Shown piece after piece: positions 23,144 to 31,518 of a stretch of DNA of 64,000 bases (position 1 is the first letter of the stretch; each line of letters begins with the position of its first letter). The stretch is from assembly GCF_002797595.1 (NCBI RefSeq), contig NZ_PGFE01000002.1, forward strand, positions 540,337-604,336. Direction: 5' to 3'. The stretch is from Sediminihabitans luteus (GTDB taxonomy: Bacteria; Actinomycetota; Actinomycetes; Actinomycetales; Cellulomonadaceae). The notes under the pieces are model-generated. The model did not search any database. It worked only from the letters and a program-made list of their open reading frames with translations, and was not told the origin of the DNA. The translations under genes were made by a program, and so were the position numbers.

Positions 23144-25090
23144 TCAGCGGGCCGAGGTGTGGCGCGGCTTGCGGTCGTACCGCTCGCCGCCACGCGAGTC
23201 CGGTCGACCCGAGGGGCCGTGCCCGTGCTCACGACGACCGCCGTCACGCGCGTCGCGGTACGACTCGCGCCCGCCCTCGCGCGGCGCGCGCGCCGGGGCG
23301 CCGCGGTCCTCGCTGATGCGCAGCGGGCGACCGGCCACGCGGGCCCGCGAGATGCGGTCCATCGTGTCGGCGTTCATCGGCGTGAGGATGTCCACGAGCG
23401 AGAACGTGCCGAAGATGTCGATCTTGCCGAGGTCCTTGCCCGTCAGGCCGCCCTCGTTCGTCAGCGCACCGACGATGCCGCGCGGCTCCGCGCCGTGCGT
23501 GTGACCCACGGCCACCCGGTAGCGGGTGCCCGACGACTCGCGGCTCGTGCGACGCTCGGTGCGCTCGCGACGCTCGTCGTCACGCGGGCCACGGCGCGGG
23601 GCACGGTGGTCCTCACGGTCCCGGTCGCTGCTGCGCGCACCGCGTGCCGCACGCGCCTCGGCACGCTCGGCCTCGAACCGCTCCTGCTCCTCACGGGCCT
23701 GCGGACCGTCGTCCCCGACCGCGAGCGCCGCGAGGGCGGCCGCGAGGTCGAGGGGGTCGGTGCCGGTCTCGGCGAGGTGCGCGGCGACGAGCTCGCGGTA
23801 CATGCCGAGCCGGCCGGCGGCGATGCGCTCGGGCAGGCGGGCGAGCAGCGTGCGGGTCTTGTGCGCGGACACGTCGGCGGGCGAGGGGATCTCGACCTCC
23901 TCGAGCTGCACGCGGATGGTGCGCTCGATCGCCTTGAGGCGGCCGCGCTCGTGCGGGTTGACGAACGACAGCGCGGTGCCGGTGCGCCCGGCGCGCCCCG
24001 TGCGGCCGATGCGGTGCACGTACGACTCGGGCTCCTTGGGCAGGTCGAAGTTCACGACGAGCCCGATCCGGTCGACGTCGAGGCCGCGGGCGGCGACGTC
24101 GGTCGCGACGAGCACGTCGACCTGGCCGGCGCGCAGGCGCTCGACGATCTTCTCGCGGTCCTTCTGCGCGACGTCGCCCGAGATGGTCGCGGCGGAGATG
24201 CCGCGCTCGACGAGCGCGGCGCCGACCTCGTCGGCCGCGGAGCGGGTGCGCACGAACACGATCGTCGCGTCGGCGTCGGACGTCTCGATGACGCGGGCGA
24301 GCGAGCCGGCCTTGTGGCGGAACGGCACGACGGCGTACGTCTGACGCACGGACGTGACGGTCGTGGCCTGGCGGGTCACGGCGATCTCGACGGGGTCGTT
24401 GAGGTGCTGGGCGGCGACGCGACGGATCTGCGGGGGCATGGTCGCGGAGAACAGGGCGACCTGACGCTCGCGCGGCGCCTGGGAGAAGATCGTGTCGACG
24501 TCCTCCGCGAAGCCCATGCGCAGCATCTCGTCGGCCTCGTCGAGCGCGAGGAACCGGATCGCGTCGAGCGTGAGGGTGCCGCGCTCGAGGTGGTCGATGA
24601 CGCGCCCGGGGGTGCCGACGACGATCTGGGCGCCGTCGCGCAACGCACGAGCCTGAGGGCCGAACGGCGAGCCGCCGTACACGGCCTCGACGCGCACGCC
24701 CGGCAGCGCGGAGGCGAACGTCGAGATCGCCTCGGCGACCTGCATCGCGAGCTCGCGGGTGGGGGCCAGCACGAGGGCCTGCGTGGCGTCCAGGTGGGGG
24801 TCGATCGCGGCGAGCATCGGCAGGCCGAACGCGGCGGTCTTGCCCGTGCCGGTCTGCGCGATGCCGGTGATGTCACGGCCCGACAGGAGCGTCGGGATGG
24901 CCTGGGCCTGGATGGCGGACGGCGTCACGAACCCGAGGTCCGCGACCGCACGCTGCAGCTCGGCGGGCAGACCCAGGTCGGCGAACGTGGGGCCGGTCGG
25001 CTCCGCGGGCGCGGTCGTGGCGGTCGGGGAGTCGGTGGCCGTGGTGGAGATGTCGGAGGCGCGCTCGGGCGCGCGGACGTCAGTCGTCAA
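23144..25090 (-). CDS. deaD: DEAD-box RNA helicase, CsdA/DeaD type
   Basis: ATP-dependent RNA helicase for ribosome assembly and cold or stress RNA remodelling. About 648 residues: a disordered start, the Q motif, AQTGTGKTAAF (Walker A), LALDEADEML, FSATMPPQ and HRIGRTGRAGRTG, then a DbpA-type RNA-binding domain (near residue 510, VGHTHGAEPRGIVGALTN) and an Arg/Gly-rich basic tail. The TTG at 25090 is favoured because MTTDVRAPERAS begins a sensible tail, but ribosome-site support is weak and an in-frame ATG at 25177 would add 29 residues. The predicted leader is about 150 bases, as in cold-shock helicase mRNAs. Confidence 0.93.
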   Translation of the reverse strand: MTTDVRAPERASDISTTATDSPTATTAPAEPTGPTFADLGLPAELQRAVADLGFVTPSAIQAQAIPTLLSGRDITGIAQTGTGKTAAFGLPMLAAIDPHLDATQALVLAPTRELAMQVAEAISTFASALPGVRVEAVYGGSPFGPQARALRDGAQIVVGTPGRVIDHLERGTLTLDAIRFLALDEADEMLRMGFAEDVDTIFSQAPRERQVALFSATMPPQIRRVAAQHLNDPVEIAVTRQATTVTSVRQTYAVVPFRHKAGSLARVIETSDADATIVFVRTRSAADEVGAALVERGISAATISGDVAQKDREKIVERLRAGQVDVLVATDVAARGLDVDRIGLVVNFDLPKEPESYVHRIGRTGRAGRTGTALSFVNPHERGRLKAIERTIRVQLEEVEIPSPADVSAHKTRTLLARLPERIAAGRLGMYRELVAAHLAETGTDPLDLAAALAALAVGDDGPQAREEQERFEAERAEARAARGARSSDRDREDHRAPRRGPRDDERRERTERRTSRESSGTRYRVAVGHTHGAEPRGIVGALTNEGGLTGKDLGKIDIFGTFSLVDILTPMNADTMDRISRARVAGRPLRISEDRGAPARAPREGGRESYRDARDGGRREHGHGPSGRPDSRGGERYDRKPRHTSAR

Positions 25091-25248
25091 GGATCTGGAC
25101 CCGTTCGTGAAAGGGGGGTCGGAGCCGAATGCGGTCACCGGGACGGCTCTCCGCAGGTCGCACTCCCGAACACACATGCGTGGGCCATCTAGGGCCACGC
25201 TCACACGAACACGCGGGAACAGCGACAGAACTCCAAGGGGATGACTCC

Positions 25249-25254
25249 ATCCTA
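25249..25254 (-). promoter_or_regulatory. Likely -10 (TAGGAT) for deaD; 387-base divergent gap
   Basis: TAGGAT on the - strand implies a deaD leader of about 150 bases. On the + strand a matching TAGGAT at 25348-25353 would serve pgsA with a leader of about 120 bases. Nothing else was recognised in 25091-25477. Confidence 0.5.
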
Positions 25255-25477
25255 CGCGCCGCACGCCCCGGGGCACAGGGGCGCCCCCGGTGAGGTCCAC
25301 CACAGGTCGCCCGCGTGCGCCCTGCACCCGGCGGCGTCCGCGATCCGTAGGATGTGCTGCGCGGGGCGCCCACGCCCGCGGCACGCACCGTGCGCGGTCG
25401 TGGTGCGGGCGCACGAGCGCAGCCGGCACGGTCGGCAGACGGTCGGCAGGCGGGCACAACCAGGAGGGACGCGGACC

Positions 25478-26056
25478 ATGGGGGACGACGACGCCGTGAG
25501 CACCCGCGTGCTGACCGTCCCGAACCTCATCTCGATCGCCCGCCTCGCCCTCGTGCCCGTCTTCGGGGTGCTGATCGCGCAGGAGCGCGACGCCGCCGCG
25601 CTCGTCGTCCTTGCCGTCTCGGGCGCCTCCGACTGGCTCGACGGGTACCTCGCACGCCGCCTGCACCAGACCTCCCGCCTGGGCCAGATGCTCGACCCGG
25701 CCGCCGACCGGCTGTTCATCCTCGTCACGCTCGTCGGCCTCGCCTGGCGCGACATCATCCCGCTGTGGCTCCTCGTCGTGGTCGTCGCCCGCGACGTGCT
25801 CATGCTGTGCCTGCTGCCCGCCCTGGCCCGCCACGGCCACGGTCCCCTCGCCGTCACGTTCGCCGGCAAGGCCGGCACGTTCGCCCTGCTGTACGCGTTC
25901 CCGCTGCTGCTGCTCGCCACCGCCCCCGGGCCCGTCGGCGACGTCGCCGCCGCGCTCGGGTGGGCGTTCGCCTGGTGGGGCGTCGGCCTCTACTGGGTCG
26001 CGGGCGTGCAGTACGTGCGACAGACCCGCCAGATCCTCACCCAGGACGTCCCATGA
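25478..26056 (+). CDS. pgsA: CDP-alcohol phosphatidyltransferase family protein
   Basis: Integral membrane enzyme of phospholipid synthesis, 192 residues. The full CDP-alcohol signature is present in DWLDGYLARRLHQTSRLGQ followed by MLDPAADR (D-x2-DG-x2-AR-x8-G-x3-D-x3-D), with about five to six membrane helices. CAGGAGGGA precedes the ATG. Synteny with the mycobacterial pgsA2-DUF881-sbp-DUF881-garA cluster suggests the PgsA2-like group; its exact alcohol acceptor (glycerol phosphate or other) is not settled by sequence, so the symbol is family-level. Confidence 0.85.
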   Translation: MGDDDAVSTRVLTVPNLISIARLALVPVFGVLIAQERDAAALVVLAVSGASDWLDGYLARRLHQTSRLGQMLDPAADRLFILVTLVGLAWRDIIPLWLLVVVVARDVLMLCLLPALARHGHGPLAVTFAGKAGTFALLYAFPLLLLATAPGPVGDVAAALGWAFAWWGVGLYWVAGVQYVRQTRQILTQDVP

Positions 26057-26976
26057 CACCCCACCCCCCGCCGTCCGCCCCCGCCCGCGAGCGCCGCCCC
26101 GACGAGTCGATGACGCTCCTGGTCGAGACCATGGAACGACCCCTGGACCCCGGGTACGCGCAGGCCGCGCGCGAGCGTGCCGCCGGCACCCGCGGGCCGC
26201 GGCGCGCGGTCACGAGCGTGTGGGTCGCGCTCCTGGCGGTCGTCCTCGGGTTCGGCACGGCCGTCGCCGCGCGCGCCCTGAACGCGCCGGAGCCGTCGGC
26301 GCTGGCCGCGCGCACCCTGCTGGAGGACGAGATCGCGAGCCGGCAGGCGGAGGCCGACGCGCTCACCGCCCGGGTCGACGCGCTCGACGACGAGGTGGAC
26401 GCGCTCGGCGCGCAGGCGCTGAGCGAGGAGGAGCCGGCGCTGCTGGCCTCGCTCGAGGCTGACGGCGTGCTGTCCGGGTCGGTCGCGGTCAGCGGCCCGG
26501 GCCTGGTCGTCACGCTGCGCGACGCGTCGGGGTTCGACGACGCGCAGATGTCGTCCGACTCGCGCGTGCAGGACGACGACCTGCAGATCGTCGTGAACTC
26601 GTTGTGGGCCTCGGGCGCCGAGGCGGTCGCCGTCAACGGGCGACGGCTGACGGCGCTGAGCGCGATCCGTACCGCGGGCGACGCGATCCTCGTGGACCTG
26701 CAGCCGCTGTCCAGCCCGTACCGGGTCGTCGCGATCGGCGACCCGGGCAGCCTCAAGGCGGACTTCACCCGGTCGGTCGCCGGCGGCTACCTGGTGACCC
26801 TGACGAACTACGGCATCCAGAGCTCGGTCGTGGGGCAGTCGAGCCTCGAGGTCCCCGCCGACGCGTCGCTTCGTCTCTACCACGCGGTGCCCGTAGACTC
26901 GCCGACGGCCGCACCGGAGGAGTCGTCGACGACCCCGTCCGCACGCAACGACGAAGAACAGGGGAGTGGTCGGTGA
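26053..26976 (+). CDS. DUF881 membrane-anchored protein, first of pair
   Basis: 307 residues: a cytoplasmic tail, one membrane helix (VWVALLAVVLGFGTAVAA, near residue 58), a coiled coil (EDEIASRQAEADALTARVDA) and the DUF881 domain (VSGPGLVVTLRD, VVNSLWASGAEAVAVNGRRL, VVAIGDPGSL). DUF881 proteins resemble YlxW/YlxX, linked in other phyla to division and envelope genes. ATGA overlap with pgsA and a 4-base overlap with sbp show one operon. Confidence 0.85.
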   Translation: MTPHPPPSAPARERRPDESMTLLVETMERPLDPGYAQAARERAAGTRGPRRAVTSVWVALLAVVLGFGTAVAARALNAPEPSALAARTLLEDEIASRQAEADALTARVDALDDEVDALGAQALSEEEPALLASLEADGVLSGSVAVSGPGLVVTLRDASGFDDAQMSSDSRVQDDDLQIVVNSLWASGAEAVAVNGRRLTALSAIRTAGDAILVDLQPLSSPYRVVAIGDPGSLKADFTRSVAGGYLVTLTNYGIQSSVVGQSSLEVPADASLRLYHAVPVDSPTAAPEESSTTPSARNDEEQGSGR

Positions 26977-27305
26977 TCGCCGTCATCGGGCTGATCGTGG
27001 GTGTCGTGGCGGGGTTCGTCCTGCAGCCCGAGGTCCCCGTCTACCTGCAGCCCTACCTGCCGATCGCGGTCGTCGCCGCGCTCGACGCGCTCTTCGGTGC
27101 GCTGCGGGCCAAGCTCGACGGCCTGTTCGACGAGAAGGTGTTCCTCGTGTCGTTCGCGTCGAACGTCGTCGTGGCCGCGCTCATCGTGTTCCTCGGCGAC
27201 CAGCTCGGTGTCGGCGCGCAGATGTCGACGGGTGTCGTCGTGGTGCTCGGCATCCGGATCTTCTCCAACGCGGCCGCGATCCGCCGGCACCTGTTCAAGG
27301 CGTGA
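26973..27305 (+). CDS. sbp: Small basic protein family (DUF1290, Sbp)
   Basis: 110-residue membrane protein with three hydrophobic segments (IAVIGLIVGVVAGFVLQP; YLPIAVVAALDALFGALRA; VVVAALIVFLGDQLGVG), matching the Sbp family that is encoded next to YlxX/YlxW-like genes and FtsZ-associated loci. The conserved ALDALFGALRAKLDG and ASNVVVAALIVFLGD are diagnostic. The GTG at 26973 overlaps the DUF881 stop. Function is unproven; a division or envelope role is inferred from neighbours. Confidence 0.87.
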   Translation: MIAVIGLIVGVVAGFVLQPEVPVYLQPYLPIAVVAALDALFGALRAKLDGLFDEKVFLVSFASNVVVAALIVFLGDQLGVGAQMSTGVVVVLGIRIFSNAAAIRRHLFKA

Positions 27306-27315
27306 GCTGCACGGC

Positions 27316-28686
27316 ATGAGCACCGACGAGACCAGCGGCGGCATGAGCAGCGACGACCTGGACCGCGACAGCCAGAACCCCGGCGACGCGGGCCATGGGG
27401 ACACGGGCCACCGCGACGTGGGCCACGGCGAGACGGCCGGTGGCACGACCAGCGGCGGCACGAGCTCCCGCGAGCCCGACGCGACCCAGGACGACGCCGT
27501 GCACGACTTCGCCGAGCGGGACGACGCCGTGCGGGACGAGGATCCGCAGACGGAGGAGCCGCAGCACGAGGGCCCGACCGACGACGACCGCGAGCGCCAG
27601 GGCGAGTCCGTCGGCGCTCCTGGCGACAGTCTCGCCGACGGGCTCGGCGACGCGGGAGCGCCGGACGCGCAGGTCGGGCCCGAGGCGGAGCCCACCCTCG
27701 ACCCGCAGCCCACTCCTGAGGTCGGGGTCGCCCGGCCCGTGCGACCCCGTCACGGGCAGGACGACGTCCTCGACCTCGGCGCGGGTGACGCGCAGGACCA
27801 GCCCGACCACGCGCCGTCCGACGCGGACGAGAGCACGGACGAGTGGGCCGACGACAGCAGTACGCCGTCCGACGCCGGGAGCACTGAAGTCGAGAGCACG
27901 AAGCCCGGGAGCACTGACCCTGGGAGCACTGACGCCGATTCGTCGGGTGCGGACGCACCGCTCACGGGCCGGGCCGCGCTCGTGTCCATGCTGAGCCTGC
28001 GTCGCTCGCGCGGGCAGATGCTCGCCGCGGTGCTGTGCGGGCTGCTGGGGTTCGCGCTCGTCGTGCAGGTCAGCTCGAACCGCGACCAGGACCTCTCGTC
28101 GTTGCGGCAGAGCGACCTGGTGCGCCTGCTGGACGAGGTCACCCAGCGCACGCACACGCTCGAGGACCAGGTCGACGACCTCGAGTCCACGCGTGACGAG
28201 CTGCAGTCGGGCGCCGACGGCAAGGAGGCGGCGCTCGAGCTCGCCCAGCAGCAGGCGGTGACCGAGGGGATCCTCGCGGGCCGCCTCGCGGTGCACGGGC
28301 CAGGCATCGAGATCACCGTCATGGAGACCGGCGACGCCCTGCCCGCCGCGTCGATGTTCAACATCCTCGAGGAGCTGCGCAACGCGGGCGCCGAGGCGGT
28401 CGCGGTCAACGGCGTCCGGCTGGTCGCGTCGTCCTACTTCGAGCGCACCGACGACGGGCTGGTCGTCGACGGTCAGGTCATCACGTCCCCCTACCGGTGG
28501 AGCGCGATCGGGGACCCGCCGACCATGGAGACCGCGCTCGAGATCCCCGGCGGGGCGATGGCGTCGGTACGCACCAAGGGCGCCGACGAGACGATCCGCC
28601 AGCTCGACGACCTCACGATCGACGACGTCGCCGACCCGCAGGAGGCGCAGTTCGCCACGCCCGTGCCCGAGCCGGCGAAGGGCTGA
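27316..28686 (+). CDS. DUF881 membrane-anchored protein, second of pair, long acidic tail
   Basis: 456 residues. Residues 1-215 are a highly acidic, repeat-like disordered tail (runs such as PGSTDPGSTDADS), then one membrane helix (MLAAVLCGLLGFALVVQV), a coiled coil (LDEVTQRTHTLEDQVDDLES) and DUF881 (HGPGIEITVMETGD, EELRNAGAEAVAVNGVRLV, WSAIGDPPTM). The tail is far longer than in the first copy and is expected to be cytoplasmic. The flanking of Sbp by two DUF881 proteins copies the mycobacterial order and suggests one complex. Confidence 0.85.
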   Translation: MSTDETSGGMSSDDLDRDSQNPGDAGHGDTGHRDVGHGETAGGTTSGGTSSREPDATQDDAVHDFAERDDAVRDEDPQTEEPQHEGPTDDDRERQGESVGAPGDSLADGLGDAGAPDAQVGPEAEPTLDPQPTPEVGVARPVRPRHGQDDVLDLGAGDAQDQPDHAPSDADESTDEWADDSSTPSDAGSTEVESTKPGSTDPGSTDADSSGADAPLTGRAALVSMLSLRRSRGQMLAAVLCGLLGFALVVQVSSNRDQDLSSLRQSDLVRLLDEVTQRTHTLEDQVDDLESTRDELQSGADGKEAALELAQQQAVTEGILAGRLAVHGPGIEITVMETGDALPAASMFNILEELRNAGAEAVAVNGVRLVASSYFERTDDGLVVDGQVITSPYRWSAIGDPPTMETALEIPGGAMASVRTKGADETIRQLDDLTIDDVADPQEAQFATPVPEPAKG

Positions 28687-28822
28687 GCGCGGGACGTGCC
28701 GGGTCCGGTTCGCGGCGAACCCTGGCCGGGGGTGCGTCGGAGCCGCGCGCGACCCTAAGGTGTAGTAGTTTGCGGCGTCAGACAGCGGTGCTGAACGCGC
28801 CGGTACCTGCCGAGGAGGCGAC

Positions 28823-29296
28823 ATGACGACCCCGGGTGAGTTCGACCCCCAGGCCAGCAGCGACACGACCATCAGCTTCGGACGCCTGGACCCTGCGGCG
28901 GTCGAGGAGGCACCCCAGCCCGGGGGGCTCACGGCCGAGGAGAACGCGGCGGTCGCGGCCCTGCCGGAGACGTCGGCGCTGCTCATCGTGCGGCACGGGC
29001 CCGGGGCGGGCGCACGGTTCCTGCTCGACGCCGAACGGACCGTCGCGGGCCGCAGCGAGCGAGCCGACATCTTCCTCGACGACGTGACCGTCTCGCGCAA
29101 GCACGCCGAGTTCGTGCGTGAGGGCGGCCGCTTCGTGGTGCGCGACATCGGCTCGCTCAACGGCACCTACCTCAACCGTGCACGCATCGACCTGATGAGC
29201 CTGACCACGGGCGACGAGGTCCAGATCGGCAAGTTCCGCCTCACGTTCTACGCCGGGCAGCGTGCCGCGGCCGCACCCGGGGCAGGAGGGGTGTGA
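28823..29296 (+). CDS. garA: FHA-domain regulator GarA/OdhI
   Basis: 157-residue phosphothreonine-binding switch that in related actinobacteria inhibits 2-oxoglutarate dehydrogenase and glutamate dehydrogenase until phosphorylated by a PknB/PknG-type kinase. An amino-terminal SSDTTISFGRL holds the Thr-Thr phospho-site pair; the FHA domain follows with VAGRSERADIFLDDVTVSRKH in two parts (GRS and SRKH loops) and SLNGTYLNR. The ATG has GAGGAGGCG upstream. Directly followed by ftsR with a four-base overlap. Confidence 0.93.
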   Translation: MTTPGEFDPQASSDTTISFGRLDPAAVEEAPQPGGLTAEENAAVAALPETSALLIVRHGPGAGARFLLDAERTVAGRSERADIFLDDVTVSRKHAEFVREGGRFVVRDIGSLNGTYLNRARIDLMSLTTGDEVQIGKFRLTFYAGQRAAAAPGAGGV

Positions 29297-30048
29297 GCGC
29301 CTTCGCCTCCCGCGCGAGCTCGCCCGAGCCCGCTCCCGAGCCGTGGCCGCAGGGCATCTCGCGCCGCGCGTCCATGCGCATCTCGGACGTCCTGGCCGGT
29401 CTGCGCGCCGACTTCCCGGGTGTGAGCCACTCCAAGCTCCGGTTCCTCGAGGAGCAGGGACTCATCGACCCCGTGCGCACCGCGTCCGGGTACCGGCAGT
29501 ACAGCCCGGCCGACGTCGAGCGGCTGCGGTTCGTCCTGACCGAGCAGCGTGACAGCTACCTGCCGCTGAAGGTCATCAAGGAGCGCCTCGCCGAGCTCGA
29601 CGCCGGGACCGCGGTCGCCGGCCCCGCCCCCCGACTGGCCGCGCCCGCCGAGCCGGGCGAGGACGTCGACGCGCTGCCCCTGCGCTTCACCGTCGAGTCC
29701 CTCGCCGGCACCGCGGGCGTCGAGACCGCGTTCGTGGACGCGCTCGTCGACGCCGGGGTGCTGCACAAGTCCGCAGGGGGCCAGCTCGACGCCGCGTGCC
29801 TCGAGGTCGTGCGGATCGCCGCGTCCCTCGCCGAGCACGGCATCGAGCCCCGCCACCTGCGGTCCCTGCGCACCGCCTCGCAACGGCACGTGAGCCTCGT
29901 CGAGCAGGTCGTCGCACCGTGGCAGCGTCAGCAGACGCCGTCGGCCCGCGCGCACGCCGGGACGGTCGCCGCCGAGATCGGCGAGATGTGCGCACGCCTG
30001 CACACGGTGTGGGTGCGCCAGGGCGTCGCGGACGCCACGTCAGGCTGA
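29293..30048 (+). CDS. ftsR: MerR-family regulator FtsR
   Basis: 251-residue regulator with an amino-terminal winged helix (MRISDVLAGLRADFPGVSHS, KLRFLEEQGLIDPVRTASGYR) and a carboxy-terminal helical region. The orthologue in corynebacteria activates ftsZ; here the assignment rests on the garA-ftsR-nuclease order and the conserved RxLEExGL helix. GTG start inside the garA end (GTGA). It probably dimerises through the SYLPLKVIKERLAELDAG helix after the wing. Confidence 0.88.
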   Translation: MSAFASRASSPEPAPEPWPQGISRRASMRISDVLAGLRADFPGVSHSKLRFLEEQGLIDPVRTASGYRQYSPADVERLRFVLTEQRDSYLPLKVIKERLAELDAGTAVAGPAPRLAAPAEPGEDVDALPLRFTVESLAGTAGVETAFVDALVDAGVLHKSAGGQLDAACLEVVRIAASLAEHGIEPRHLRSLRTASQRHVSLVEQVVAPWQRQQTPSARAHAGTVAAEIGEMCARLHTVWVRQGVADATSG

Positions 30049-30092
30049 CCTGCACCGTCACGCTTCCACCTGACGGCCCGCCTGCGGCGTCG

Positions 30093-30098
30093 TACCGT
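30093..30098 (+). promoter_or_regulatory. -10 element (TACCGT) for leaderless nuclease mRNA
   Basis: TACCGT, six bases, then the GTG of the bifunctional-nuclease gene at 30105. Confidence 0.5.
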
Positions 30099-30104
30099 GG
30101 AGCG

Positions 30105-30587
30105 GTGAGCGACGACGTCCCCATGGTTCCCGTGGACGTGCTCGGTGTGCGCCAGCGCCCCACCGAGCACGAGATCGTCGTGCTGCTCCTGGACGCCGTG
30201 TCCGAGCTCGTCGTGCCCATCGTGATAGGCCCGCGCGAGGCCGCCGCGATCGCCGCCGCGCAGGGCGGCCAGGTGCCGCCCCGCCCCCTGACGCACGACC
30301 TGCTGTGCGACGTGCTCGAGGCGGCACAGGTCGACCTGTGCCAGGCCGAGATCGTGGCCCTCGACGACGGGATCTTCTACGCCGAGCTCGTGCTCAGCAA
30401 CGGGCGCCGGCTCGACGCACGCGCGTCGGACGCGATCGCGCTCGCGGTGCGCACCGGCAGCCCGGTGCTGTGCTCGGCCGAGGTCGTCGCGACGTCCGGC
30501 GTCGAGATCGTCTCCAGCGCCCAGCGCCGCGACCTGGAACGGTTCCACGTCTTCGTCGAGCGCCTCACCCCCGAGGACTTCATGTGA
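30105..30587 (+). CDS. Bifunctional nuclease family protein (DUF151)
   Basis: 160-residue protein of the DUF151 family, some members of which have DNase and RNase activity. Conserved segments are VLLLDAVSELVVPIVIGPRE (near residue 19), RPLTHDLLCDVLEAA and NGRRLDARASDAIALAVRTG. The start GTG is six bases after a TACCGT box. Its place between two MerR regulators is the same as in mycobacteria. Activity and target here are unproven. Confidence 0.9.
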   Translation: MSDDVPMVPVDVLGVRQRPTEHEIVVLLLDAVSELVVPIVIGPREAAAIAAAQGGQVPPRPLTHDLLCDVLEAAQVDLCQAEIVALDDGIFYAELVLSNGRRLDARASDAIALAVRTGSPVLCSAEVVATSGVEIVSSAQRRDLERFHVFVERLTPEDFM

Positions 30588-30648
30588 CACGCACCGCACC
30601 CGGGCACGACACGGCGAGCCTCACCTCGAGCACGAGGTCCCGCCCCTA

Positions 30649-30669
30649 AGGTTGAACCAGAGGTTGAAC
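30649..30669 (+). promoter_or_regulatory. Direct repeat AGGTTGAAC x2, candidate MerR operator
   Basis: AGGTTGAAC at 30649-30657 and 30661-30669, a 12-base period, 113 bases upstream of the second MerR gene. The first copy contains a TAAGGT hexamer. Likely a regulator binding site, perhaps for one of the two MerR proteins of this cluster; that is inference. Confidence 0.45.
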
Positions 30670-30781
30670 GTCCGGCCCGGCAGCGGGCCCGCACGACACG
30701 CACCAGGCCGGCGAGCCCCGGTCGTTGACGGCCCACCGGCCGCCCCATAGCGTTGACGAGCACACGATCGCTGGAGGCATT

Positions 30782-31372
30782 GTGAACACGAGCGGACCGA
30801 TGGGTGCCGACGCCCGCCCCGCCCTGCCGCACGGCGCCCAGGGACTGCTCTTCGGCGAGGACCTGTCCGAGCAGGACGCCTCGACCGGCTACCGCGGGCC
30901 GACCGCGTGCCGTGCCGCCGGCATCACCTACCGACAGCTCGACTACTGGGCGCGCACGGGGCTCGTCGAGCCGTCGATCCGCTCCGCGACCGGCTCCGGC
31001 ACGCACCGGCTCTACGGGTTCCGCGACATCCTCGTGCTCAAGGTCGTCAAGCGGCTGCTCGACACGGGCGTGTCCCTGCAGCAGATCCGCGCCGCCGTCG
31101 ACGCCCTGCACGAGCGCGGCGTCGAGGACCTCGCCCAGATCACCCTCATGAGCGACGGCGCGAGCGTGTACGAGTGCACGTCTCCCGACGAGGTCGTCGA
31201 CCTCGTCCAGGGCGGCCAGGGCGTGTTCGGCATCGCGGTCGGGCGCGTGTGGCGCGAGGTCGAGGGGACCCTCGCCGAGCTGCCCACCGAGTCCCTCGAC
31301 GGGGCCGAGGTGGCCGAGGTCCCCGGCGACGAGCTCGCGGCCCGCCGCCGCTCGCGCACCGAGGCCGTCTGA
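30782..31372 (+). CDS. MerR-family regulator (Rv1830/ResR-like)
   Basis: 196-residue regulator with a winged helix starting CRAAGITYRQLDYWARTGLV (near residue 42) followed by HRLYGFRDILVLKVVKRLLD, and an acidic carboxy-terminal part. By synteny it is the counterpart of the mycobacterial MerR gene lying after the bifunctional nuclease, which has been tied to division and growth control. The GTG at 30782 has GCTGGAGG eight bases upstream; an earlier GTG at 30725 would add 19 unconserved residues. The paired AGGTTGAAC repeats lie in its leader. Confidence 0.85.
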   Translation: MNTSGPMGADARPALPHGAQGLLFGEDLSEQDASTGYRGPTACRAAGITYRQLDYWARTGLVEPSIRSATGSGTHRLYGFRDILVLKVVKRLLDTGVSLQQIRAAVDALHERGVEDLAQITLMSDGASVYECTSPDEVVDLVQGGQGVFGIAVGRVWREVEGTLAELPTESLDGAEVAEVPGDELAARRRSRTEAV

Positions 31373-31415
31373 GGCTCTCGCCGACGGTTGCCCCGGGTGC
31401 CAGAAGTTCGGCCCG

Positions 31416-31461
31416 GCCACCCTGGCACGTCACCCCGGCGCCACCGGCACGTCACACGGGT
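31416..31461 (+). promoter_or_regulatory. Candidate Pho box (11-base direct repeats)
   Basis: Units GTCACCCCGGC (31429-31439), GCCACCGGCAC (31440-31450) and GTCACACGGGT (31451-31461), with a partial GCCACCC unit at 31416, repeat every 11 bases and resemble the GTTCACC core of actinobacterial PhoP sites. They end 57 bases before the alkaline phosphatase start. Confidence 0.5.
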
Positions 31462-31518
31462 GCGTTTTCGTGAGGTACCGCGGCACACGCCGCATCCCTC
31501 TCACGAAGGAGCATTCCT

